Source of the DNA: an uncultured Clostridium sp.
GTDB taxonomy: Bacteria; Bacillota; Clostridia; UBA1212; UBA1255
Direction: 5' to 3'
DNA length: 7,172 bases
NCBI GenBank assembly: GCA_900555605.1
Contig: USLW01000099.1
Span: 1 to 7,172 of the forward strand
The notes under the pieces were generated by a model that saw only the letters and a list, made by a program, of their open reading frames with translations, did no database searches and was not told the origin of the DNA. A program made the position numbers and the translations under genes. Below are positions 1 to 5,395 of the stretch, in pieces. Numbering within the stretch: the first letter of the stretch is position 1; every line of letters begins with the position of its first letter.

Positions 1-2
1 TC

Positions 3-336
3 TGTTCCCGTCAACTGCCTCGAAGCCTGTCTACAATGCCGGACTACGCCTACATCCACAAGGAGCTCCAGCGAAGCGGTGTCACCCTGAATCTGCTCTG
101 GCTGGAATACTGCGACCAGTGCAGAGCGGACGGTAGAGGTGTTCTATGGCGGAAACCGGATCTGTTCCCACCCCAGGCTGTACGGAAGGTTCAACCAGCA
201 CAGCACCATTCAGGAACACATGCCTCCCGACCACCAGAAGTATGTCCAGTGGAACGAAGAGCGGTTTATCCACTGAGCCGGGAAGGTAGGAAGCAATACG
301 CAGATCGTTGTTCGTGCATCAATACTCCGACAATAA
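3..336 (+). pseudogene. IS21-family transposase IstA, internally deleted remnant
   Basis: The remnant is in two frames. Positions 3-131 encode a piece containing PDYAYIHKELQ and VTLNLLWLEYCDQCRADG, typical of the region ahead of the DDE core in IS21-family IstA. From about position 133 the reading moves to another frame that encodes VEVFYGGNRICSHPRLYG, then STIQEHMPPDHQKYVQWNE and AGKVGSNTQIVV, which resemble the IstA C-terminus. A TGA at 274-276 replaces what is usually Trp in this motif. IstA is normally about 500 residues; the catalytic middle is absent, so an out-of-frame deletion joined the two ends. No IstB helper ATPase gene follows and the 5' end lies outside the window. The family is recognised from motif memory, not a search. 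The copy is certainly inactive. Confidence 0.8.
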
Positions 337-486
337 TGAGTAAATACAATACTTACCCCAATAACTCCATTTCAGAGTTTTTATTCTCTCAAAAAGCTGT
401 TTGAAAAACATTGGCCAGCTAAAGATAATAAATGCGCTCATTATGAGCGTAGTGAGCAGTGATACAACACAAGCCTCCTATATGAA
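337..486. other. Intergenic gap between IS21 remnant and decayed LysM gene
   Basis: I see no credible gene here. The stretch is AT-rich and holds a short hairpin at 434-450 (listed separately). On the minus strand, TAGGAGGCTT at 471-480 looks like a strong ribosome binding site just after the LysM gene's final stop at 487-489, but only a tiny open frame follows it. This suggests that a further downstream gene of the minus-strand cluster was lost, perhaps in the rearrangement that left the IstA remnant. Confidence 0.4.
422..450 (-). terminator. Possible weak rho-independent terminator of the minus-strand cluster
   Basis: CGCTCA at 435-440 and TGAGCG at 444-449 form a six-base-pair stem with a three-base loop, extendable by one G-U pair. 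Read on the minus strand it is followed by a T-rich but interrupted tract (ATTTATTATCTTT). It lies about 40 bases past the final stop of the LysM gene tail, where a terminator would be expected. The stem is short and the T run impure, so termination is only plausible. Confidence 0.35.
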
Positions 487-777
487 TTACTCCTGCTCAG
501 CAGCGGAGGGATCTTGCGTAGAATCTGTTTCCGGCTCTCCCTTGAATATGGAATCGGAAGCTATAAGATTCTCCGTCGCTTCCTGTTTCACCGACATATT
601 TTCCTGATTCGGTTACGATGCTTCTGAAGTCTCCGAAATGCTTTCCATCGGTTCGAACGGCAGATCCGTCTCCGGGTGTTCCGGGGAGGTTGAGTCAGCG
701 GCAGGAAATTCCCAATCTTCCGGCGGGATTTTGATAATCTGACCGACGCGGATCGAATTTACATCAGCAATGCCATT
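487..777 (-). pseudogene. Detached LysM half-domain and acidic tail of the upstream membrane protein
   Basis: On the minus strand, in a frame shifted from the gene ending at 764, the sequence encodes NGIADVNSIRVGQIIKIPP. This matches the second half of a LysM peptidoglycan-binding domain (N-G-I-x-D-x-N-x-I-x-V-G-Q-x-I-x-I-P). It is followed by an acidic Pro/Ser/Glu-rich tail (AADSTSPEHPETDLPFEP and onward). A TAA at 613-615 interrupts the frame. The same frame then continues with similar composition (SVKQEATENLIASDS, TDSTQDPSAAEQE) to a second TAA at 487-489. The first half of a LysM (the usual GDTLWxIA part) is missing between this piece and the preceding frame, so a deletion both removed it and shifted the frame. 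It could not be translated as part of the present protein. A sequencing indel would explain the shift but not the missing half-domain. Confidence 0.7.
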
Positions 778-1600
778 TTACGGGCATTTGATCTTGTGTC
801 GGCTCGTCGGAAGCAGGAGACGGAGTATCACTAATCACAGGATTATTAATCTCATCGGCTGCGTTATTTTCGGTATCTTCTGCGGCAGCGTTGATGATTT
901 TCTCCGCAGTTACACCAACCGGATGGCTGCCCCAAACGCCCGTGAAGATGTATGTACCAGTTGTTTCCGGAATAAAATCTATCGTAATGCTTTCTCCGGG
1001 CTTAAAGGTTTGCGTATAGTATTTCGTATCGCCGCATTCGATAAGGCAATAACCGCCACGCTCCTTGGCATTGCCGGCTGCTTTCAGGCTGACCGTATAC
1101 GGAGTACCGGCGTTCAATGTATACCCACCGTTTTTCGGATCAATCTTTGTTTCACCGTTCATGACCGATTCCACGGTCACCTCGTAATACGCAGCCGTCA
1201 TCTTCTGCGGGGGTGTTTGAACACTCGCGGAGTACCATGCCCATGTCATACCGCATACGCAGATAAGGCAGATACAGACGCCAAGGATAGACGGCATGAG
1301 CAGCGGAACAATACTGTCTTTGCGTTCTTTCTTCCCTGCGTGATCGCCTTTGTGAAAGAAGAGCCGGTACACGCGCATCACATTCTTTTCGTTGACAAAG
1401 GGAATCAGGCAGAGGTAGTGACAGCGCAGCTCGCCGCGCCAGCGGCGGTATTCCCCATAGCTGTGGGCACAGTCCATCTCATGACAGATATATCGGGCGT
1501 CCTCCATAAATATCCGCAGAAAAGACGCCAGCTTCACAATCAGTAAAACAAGCAGGGCCGCTGCGGCAACAATCGCGATTATGATTAACTCATCGTTCAT
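764..1600 (-). CDS. Two-TM membrane protein with internal SipW-type signal and extracellular beta domain; LysM end lost
   Basis: The product is 278 residues. The start at 1600 is chosen because AAAGGAGA (1609-1616) lies eight bases upstream; a longer open frame from 1708 would run through the two-hairpin element. Residues 4-27 form a first membrane segment. Residues 33-96 are a basic, probably cytoplasmic stretch with an unusual number of Cys and His (CHEMDCAH, CHYLC). Residues 97-118 form a second membrane segment ending in MTWAWYSASV, which resembles the TFAWFTDSV cleavage region of SipW-dependent TasA-like proteins. Residues 135-240 look like an extracellular beta-sandwich (KPGESITIDFIPETTGTYIF), followed by an acidic low-complexity linker. 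The frame ends abruptly at VKWHC; the LysM half and acidic tail lie out of frame just downstream. It follows the beta-helix gene at 1734-3131 in the same direction. The likely original role is tethering fibres to membrane and peptidoglycan. That role is inferred, and the present product would lack wall binding. Confidence 0.72.
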   Translation of the reverse strand: MNDELIIIAIVAAAALLVLLIVKLASFLRIFMEDARYICHEMDCAHSYGEYRRWRGELRCHYLCLIPFVNEKNVMRVYRLFFHKGDHAGKKERKDSIVPLLMPSILGVCICLICVCGMTWAWYSASVQTPPQKMTAAYYEVTVESVMNGETKIDPKNGGYTLNAGTPYTVSLKAAGNAKERGGYCLIECGDTKYYTQTFKPGESITIDFIPETTGTYIFTGVWGSHPVGVTAEKIINAAAEDTENNAADEINNPVISDTPSPASDEPTQDQMPVKWHC

Positions 1601-1608
1601 TAAAGGCG

Positions 1609-1616
1609 TCTCCTTT
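1609..1616 (-). promoter_or_regulatory. Ribosome binding site deciding the start at 1600
   Basis: AAAGGAGA on the minus strand lies eight bases before the ATG at 1598-1600 and about 16 bases after the second hairpin of the upstream element. It rules in favour of the internal ATG over the in-frame upstream one at 1708, which lies beyond the hairpins and has no matching site. Confidence 0.8.
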
Positions 1617-1632
1617 CGGTTTATATTTTCAC

Positions 1633-1701
1633 GGCAATCAAAAGGCACAAACGCTTTTTGGCTTATGCCCTTTGATTGCCGCCCTCCCATGTGGGAGGGC
1701 G
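1633..1701 (-). promoter_or_regulatory. Two-hairpin intercistronic element, copy 1
   Basis: Read on the minus strand, a GC-rich hairpin (GCCCTCCC / GGGAGGGC, loop ACAT, 1681-1700, extendable by the 1701-1680 pair) is followed directly by a long hairpin. The long hairpin has 15-base arms at 1666-1680 and 1633-1647 (GGCAATCAAAGGGCA / TGCCTTTTGATTGCC), pairing throughout with one G-U. The 18-base loop can extend the stem by about five pairs (TAAGC with GTTTG). The element sits 32 bases after the stop of the upstream beta-helix gene and 32 bases before the next start codon. There is no T run after either hairpin, so it is not a classic terminator. Attenuation, mRNA processing or 3'-end protection that makes the secreted subunit more abundant than the downstream membrane protein would fit. 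A mobile palindromic repeat is the main alternative. Confidence 0.7.
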
Positions 1702-1733
1702 CATTCACTATGTTATTTTTTTACAGAGTATCA

Positions 1734-3131
1734 TTAATCAAGAGAGAAAGTCGTAATATTGCCTTTCCATGTCTCAATATTCTTAAACGTCTCGATTGCC
1801 GGCCAGCCAATTATCATTTTTTTGGCAAATTCATTCGAAACATCTTCTACATTCCAGTCTTCAAAGGTATTCCCGCCAATCGTAAGGGTAGAGCCGGCGC
1901 CAAAATAGTATATGCCGGCGATCGCGCCCTTTTCTCCGATTTTGTCACAGTTCTTAAAAATGTTATTCGTAATTGTAAAATCAACTGCAGCACCACTTTT
2001 CGGCTGATAATGGATAAAACGAGCCAACTGATCTGCACTGCATCCGTACCCACTCTTATTATCAGCACCATCCACATTCGCGGCAGTAAAAGTACAATTG
2101 TTAATGGTCAGTGTTTTGAGATCGTTAGAGGTCGCCTGAATCGCTTCCCACTGAGGATCGGCGAAGGTGACGCCTTCAAGTGTCAGGTTTTCGCATCCAT
2201 TAGAAGCATATACCAGAGAAGCACTCTTATTGGTATTGTCCGGCTTGCTGAGAACAATATTTTCAAATTTAATATCCGCGGTTGCCGTAATGGGCCGGCC
2301 GGTAATCTCCATACCGTTGCCGTTGATGGTAATGGCAGCATCAATTGTCAAAGGTGTATCAAGCGTGATATTGCTTGTCAGCGCGATCACGTCGCCGTCC
2401 TTGGCGTCAGTAATTGCAGTTGTCAGCTCTTCCGTCGTGGCAACCATCCTGTGCTCCGCATTCTCATCGTAATCATTGCCGAAACTATCTCTCTCTACCG
2501 TATCCTGCGTGGCAACAAGATTGATACCCATATAAATCTCGGGAGCGGTCTTACCGGTGCCGTGGTTGGCATTGTTATCTGTTTCCTCGGGCATATAAAC
2601 CACGAGAGCAAGCATTTTGGAGGTGTTTCCTGCGGTAAGGTGTCCTTCAGCAGAAGAATAACCGTCAGAAATCAGCACGGCACTGTCCTTTACCGCATCA
2701 CGGGCTGCGGCTCTGTCACCAAATGTTGCTTCGGCTTCTACTACACCGAACTTGATGAAATTGGCAAGGTCGATGTCCGCATCCTCAGCGGTCTTGCCGA
2801 TCTTCTTAGACGCCACATTGATACCGAACTGGTACTTGAGCGCAAGGGTTCCTGCGTTTTTCACTCTCAGGTAGACAACCTCTGTATAGCCCGGTTCCCA
2901 AAGGGCGCCGTCCTTGAACAGGTTGGTTGTTTCGCTTACATCTTCCCAACTTGTTCCGTTGGTGCTGTATTGCAGCTCGACATCGAGATTTCCGGCAACA
3001 ATCTTATTCTTACCGGAAGTGACCGAATCGGTGAACCACGCAAAAGTAGAACCGACGAGCATTGCCGCGCACAGCATAAGGGAGAGTACGCTGGCAAGCA
3101 ATGCTCTTTTCGTATTTTTGCTTTTTGTCAT
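1734..3131 (-). CDS. SipW-dependent TasA-like secreted protein with beta-helix C-terminus
   Basis: The product is 465 residues; AAAGGAGG at 3141-3148 lies nine bases before the ATG. Residues 1-31 are a SipW-cognate signal region: basic start (KSKNTKR), hydrophobic core, then STFA followed by WFTDSVTSGKN, with cleavage expected after Ala31. Residues 32 to about 222 form a TasA/camelysin-like domain (KIVAGNLDVELQY, LWEPGYTEVVYLRV, GTLALKYQFGI) ending in FGNDYD. From about 225 the protein changes character: AKDGDVIALTSNITLDTPLT, then repeated short beta-strand rungs with Asn and Thr turns (LTLEGVTF, LTINNCTF, FTITNNIF, LTIGGNTF), typical of right-handed parallel beta-helices. There is no C-terminal anchor, so surface retention probably depends on fibre assembly. 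It is paralogous over the first part to the protein at 5396-7072. The upstream signal peptidase gene is broken, so processing would need a peptidase encoded elsewhere. Confidence 0.9.
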   Translation of the reverse strand: MTKSKNTKRALLASVLSLMLCAAMLVGSTFAWFTDSVTSGKNKIVAGNLDVELQYSTNGTSWEDVSETTNLFKDGALWEPGYTEVVYLRVKNAGTLALKYQFGINVASKKIGKTAEDADIDLANFIKFGVVEAEATFGDRAAARDAVKDSAVLISDGYSSAEGHLTAGNTSKMLALVVYMPEETDNNANHGTGKTAPEIYMGINLVATQDTVERDSFGNDYDENAEHRMVATTEELTTAITDAKDGDVIALTSNITLDTPLTIDAAITINGNGMEITGRPITATADIKFENIVLSKPDNTNKSASLVYASNGCENLTLEGVTFADPQWEAIQATSNDLKTLTINNCTFTAANVDGADNKSGYGCSADQLARFIHYQPKSGAAVDFTITNNIFKNCDKIGEKGAIAGIYYFGAGSTLTIGGNTFEDWNVEDVSNEFAKKMIIGWPAIETFKNIETWKGNITTFSLD

Positions 3132-3197
3132 TGTGTTTTGCCTCCTTTATAAATTTCGTCAATGACAATATATAAACGGGATTTCCCCATTCATACT

Positions 3198-3602
3198 TTA
3201 ATGATTTTCAGAATCCCGCGGCGGTGCGGTTTCCGCTTCGCCGTCCCCACCGGACAGTTCCTGCTTCAGCTTGAGCAGCTCCGCCATCATTTTCTGGGAT
3301 TCCGCCTGCTGCGTTTCCAATCGCCTGCGTTCCTCCGCAAGCTCCTGCTTCTGTTTTTCCCGCTCGGCTTCCATCTCGGCAAGCTACTCCTTCTTATACC
3401 GCCGGAACAGGCGGATACTGTTGATTCCCTGTATCAGGATCAGGAACGGAAGGAAGATACATACGATATAGCCGGGCGTGGTTTTTAGAAACCGAAAAAA
3501 TTTACCCACGCCGGACAAACGCGTCTGATACTTGCCCAGCACAAAGCTGTATGTAACGATATTTTCATCTTCATGCGTAAGCCCTGAAATGCTCTTCTGC
3601 AG
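3198..3602 (-). pseudogene. SipW-like signal peptidase I, C-terminal remnant
   Basis: On the minus strand this frame encodes THEDENIVTYSFVLGKYQ, then VGKFFRFLKTTPGYIVCIF and a hydrophobic segment (LPFLILIQGI) ending in LFRRYKKE. This fits the C-terminal part of an S26B (SipW/archaeal-type) signal peptidase: the end of the periplasmic-type fold, then the last membrane helix. A TAG at 3384-3386 follows KKE, and the frame then continues as a charged coiled coil (LAEMEAEREKQKQELAEE, ETQQAESQKMMAELLKLK) to TAA at 3198-3200. The TAG is one base from CAG (Gln), which suits the coiled coil. Upstream a TAG at 3603-3605 ends the open frame. The N-terminal membrane helix and catalytic Ser and its partner residue are absent. 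It lies 66 bases upstream of the beta-helix gene whose product it would once have processed. Identification is by motif and context, without a search. Confidence 0.75.
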
Positions 3603-3741
3603 CTATTGATTTTTGCCGCAAAATATACTACAATAAATCGTCTATAATCTATATTCGTTTATTTACTATGTACAACATAACAGTTATTATGTGCTTTCAT
3701 ATTTAACAAAACTACCACAAGGGATAGTGATTGTCAATAAG
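3603..3741. promoter_or_regulatory. Divergent AT-rich gap with candidate promoter for the plus-strand cluster
   Basis: The gap separates the truncated signal peptidase remnant from the plus-strand genes. TATAAT at 3643-3648 is a perfect -10 hexamer, but no good -35 lies at the right distance; TTGCCG at 3613-3618 is too far. Downstream, ACATAA (3675-3680) and TTATGT (3687-3692) form an inverted repeat with a six-base spacer that could be an operator. The breakpoint that removed the front of the peptidase gene lies near its left end. All calls here are tentative. Confidence 0.35.
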
Positions 3742-4608
3742 ATGGAAGAAAAAAAGATAAAAAAACGAACGAGTATAAAAATGGTTATTATTCTTTCCGC
3801 TCTGCTGGCTGTTAGTATTGTAGGGCTTGCAGGTACGCTGATCTATCAGTCGATGAAAGACAGCGAACCCGTAGCTGTTACTGTTCCTGACAATATCATA
3901 TCACCGGACGCAGAAGGCGGCCCGTCTGAAAAGAAGTCAACCGATAAAAAAGAAGAATCCGTGCCGGAGCGCAGTACAAATCAGTCCTCCGGAAACGCCC
4001 AAAGCGAACTACCTACATACGAAACGGGTCTATCTGCCGATACAGGCGTACAGCCCGCCTCTTCCGAAAGCGCAAAGAAAGCAGCTGTAATCTCGCTGTA
4101 TCGGAAGCATGCGGAGGATAACCAGCCATTTCAGGTCGGAAATATGTTCCCCGGTGATGCTGAAACGAAATATTACTGCGTAAAAATCTCTCACAGCGGT
4201 GACGTCATTGTCCGTTATCATGCGGATATCCGCTCCGGCTATGAAAAGCTGGCAGAGGTGCTTCGCTGCCGCATTGTGCTGCTGACTACCAATGAAACGC
4301 TGTACGACGGTCTGATGCGAGATATGCCCGAATCGTTAAATCATAGCGTGAAAACCGATACAAGTACTGAAAGCGAGCTTTATTACGGGATCACGGTATA
4401 TCTGGATACCAGCGTGGGAAATGAATATCAGAATCAGGATTTGATTGCTGATTTTCGTTGGTGGGTACAGGACACTGGGAATCTCGATCCTCCACAGACA
4501 GGCGATACCGCCAACATCTATCTGTGGATGTGCCTTGCCTCCGGTTCTCTGCTGATCCTTCTCTTTTTGGTAAGAAAACGCCGGAAGGAGGAATGCGAAA
4601 ATGGCTGA
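3742..4608 (+). CDS. SipW-cluster surface protein with LPXTG-like sorting signal
   Basis: The product is 288 residues from ATG 3742. An in-frame GTG at 3691 would add 17 residues; the only nearby Shine-Dalgarno-like run (AAGGGA, 3719-3724) is poorly spaced, so the start is uncertain. Residues 1-13 are basic and 14-36 a signal/membrane segment. Residues 42 to about 115 are a Ser/Glu/Lys-rich linker. Residues 117-245 form a beta-rich domain (NMFPGDAETKYYCVKISH, IRSGYEKLAEVLRCRIVL, LYDGLMRDMPESL) of a type I associate with SipW/TasA clusters in Clostridia. The C-terminus has PPQTGD at 250-255, a 19-residue hydrophobic helix (259-277) and RKRRKEE, the layout of a sortase signal with Pro in place of the canonical Leu. 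It overlaps the next gene by eight bases, so the two are cotranscribed and probably coupled. It likely anchors TasA-like fibres to the wall, in the way TapA serves TasA. That comparison is functional, not from homology. Confidence 0.85.
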   Translation: MEEKKIKKRTSIKMVIILSALLAVSIVGLAGTLIYQSMKDSEPVAVTVPDNIISPDAEGGPSEKKSTDKKEESVPERSTNQSSGNAQSELPTYETGLSADTGVQPASSESAKKAAVISLYRKHAEDNQPFQVGNMFPGDAETKYYCVKISHSGDVIVRYHADIRSGYEKLAEVLRCRIVLLTTNETLYDGLMRDMPESLNHSVKTDTSTESELYYGITVYLDTSVGNEYQNQDLIADFRWWVQDTGNLDPPQTGDTANIYLWMCLASGSLLILLFLVRKRRKEECENG

Positions 4609-5155
4609 TGAAAAGAAATCCAAAACAGTGAAAAAGCTGACCGGCAGTGTGATTGCGATTGTTATTCTTTCCATCTGTCTGTGTATTACCACCTTTGCAT
4701 TGGTCTATTCCACTGTGGCGGTGGAGAATAATCTGTTCCATACGGGAACGGTCAAGCTTAACCTCAACGACGGCAATCCGGTGATCGAGGAGCATGAATT
4801 TCTCTTTGAACCGGGCATGACGGTAGAAAAGGAGTTTTTTATCGAAAACCAAAGCACTTGGGACGTCTATTACCGGCTGTATTTTTCCGATATTGATGGT
4901 GAACTTTCCGATGTGCTGGAGGTCGCTGTTCGGGACGGAAATAAAATTCTGTTCAACGGAAAAATGGCGGATATGACGAAGGACAAGGTGGGAGCGGCGG
5001 ACGATATTCTGAAGCTGAACGAACGCCGGAATCTGACGGTCTCCTTCCATTTTCCAGAGGAGGTGGGAAATGCTGCGCAGCGCCTCTATCTCACCTTCAC
5101 AATGGGAGCGGATGCGGTGCAGACGAAGAATAATCCGAATAAACTGTTCGACTGA
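4601..5155 (+). CDS. Small TasA/camelysin-like protein
   Basis: The product is 184 residues; AAGGAGG at 4585-4591 lies nine bases before the ATG, inside the end of the preceding gene. Residues 1-12 are Lys-rich and 13-35 hydrophobic, ending TTFA followed by LVYSTVAVENN. This is the same TFA junction as in the two larger proteins, so cleavage after Ala33 by a SipW-type peptidase is expected. NLFHTGTVKLNLNDG follows, matching the TasA-family pattern of a short gap, Phe, a T/A-G turn and the first beta strand. Further beta strands (FLFEPGMTVEKEFFIENQ, VYYRLYFSDIDGELSDVL, LTVSFHFPEE, RLYLTFTMG) complete a compact sandwich. At about 150 mature residues it is smaller than TasA and has no added domain, so it could be the core fibre subunit or a minor assembly component. 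It is translationally coupled to the anchored protein. Confidence 0.88.
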   Translation: MADEKKSKTVKKLTGSVIAIVILSICLCITTFALVYSTVAVENNLFHTGTVKLNLNDGNPVIEEHEFLFEPGMTVEKEFFIENQSTWDVYYRLYFSDIDGELSDVLEVAVRDGNKILFNGKMADMTKDKVGAADDILKLNERRNLTVSFHFPEEVGNAAQRLYLTFTMGADAVQTKNNPNKLFD

Positions 5156-5395
5156 ACAGGATTAGCGGCAAATGTGCCGATCATATGCGCATAGTGCGAA
5201 AGAAGAAGACATTATGCAACCTGCACAATTAGCGAAATGCACAACGGAGGGGGTGTTGTCTCAATTATTTAGTTATATTGACCAAAACCCTATAAAAACA
5301 AACCAACGCATAATGCACTCCGATTTTGGCGGTATTTTTCGGAGTTGTGTTCATTCCGTAAATACCGACAGAACTTACATAAGGAGTGCTTCAAA
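5156..5395 (+). promoter_or_regulatory. 240-base gap, likely promoter and leader of the beta-helix gene
   Basis: There is no convincing gene in this gap; a 75-codon open frame has no family features. A small hairpin (CGGCA/TGCCG, 5166-5179) follows the preceding stop without a T run. TTGACC at 5278-5283 and TATAAA at 5291-5296 look like promoter hexamers but are not correctly spaced with each other. ACTCCGA (5317-5323) and TCGGAGT (5339-5345) form a seven-base-pair hairpin about 35 bases before the ribosome binding site. CATTATGC (5209-5216) and its complement at 5308-5315 form a distant inverted repeat. The length suggests that the large subunit is separately transcribed or controlled. Confidence 0.35.
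5381..5386 (+). promoter_or_regulatory. Ribosome binding site deciding the start at 5396
   Basis: AAGGAG lies nine bases before the ATG at 5396-5398. The open frame extends 17 codons further upstream, but the ATG chosen gives MIKRKNTKSAL, colinear with MTKSKNTKRAL of the paralogue, which settles the start. Confidence 0.85.

Noticed and set aside
401..607. Plus-strand 68-codon open frame
   Set aside because: It is antisense to the acidic tail at 487-777 and has no ribosome binding site or recognisable features.
816..1500. Cys/His cluster of the membrane protein as a zinc finger
   Set aside because: The CH/CxH/CHxxC spacing fits no finger I know, and the residues sit in a basic stretch between membrane helices. 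There is not enough to call a metal site.
770..1546. Plus-strand open frame of 258 codons
   Set aside because: It is antisense to the membrane-protein gene at 764-1600, which has clear membrane segments and a ribosome binding site.
1633..1701. Two-hairpin element as a CRISPR or classic MITE
   Set aside because: There are only two copies, no regular spacers, no visible target-site duplication and no transposase-type ends. Both copies have a fixed orientation relative to the adjacent gene.
1581..3152. Plus-strand open frame of 523 codons
   Set aside because: It is antisense to the beta-helix gene at 1734-3131, lacks a convincing ribosome binding site and protein motifs, and is rich in residues typical of shadow frames.
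5278..5296. TTGACC and TATAAA as a promoter pair
   Set aside because: The spacer is only seven bases, far short of 16-18, so the two cannot act together.
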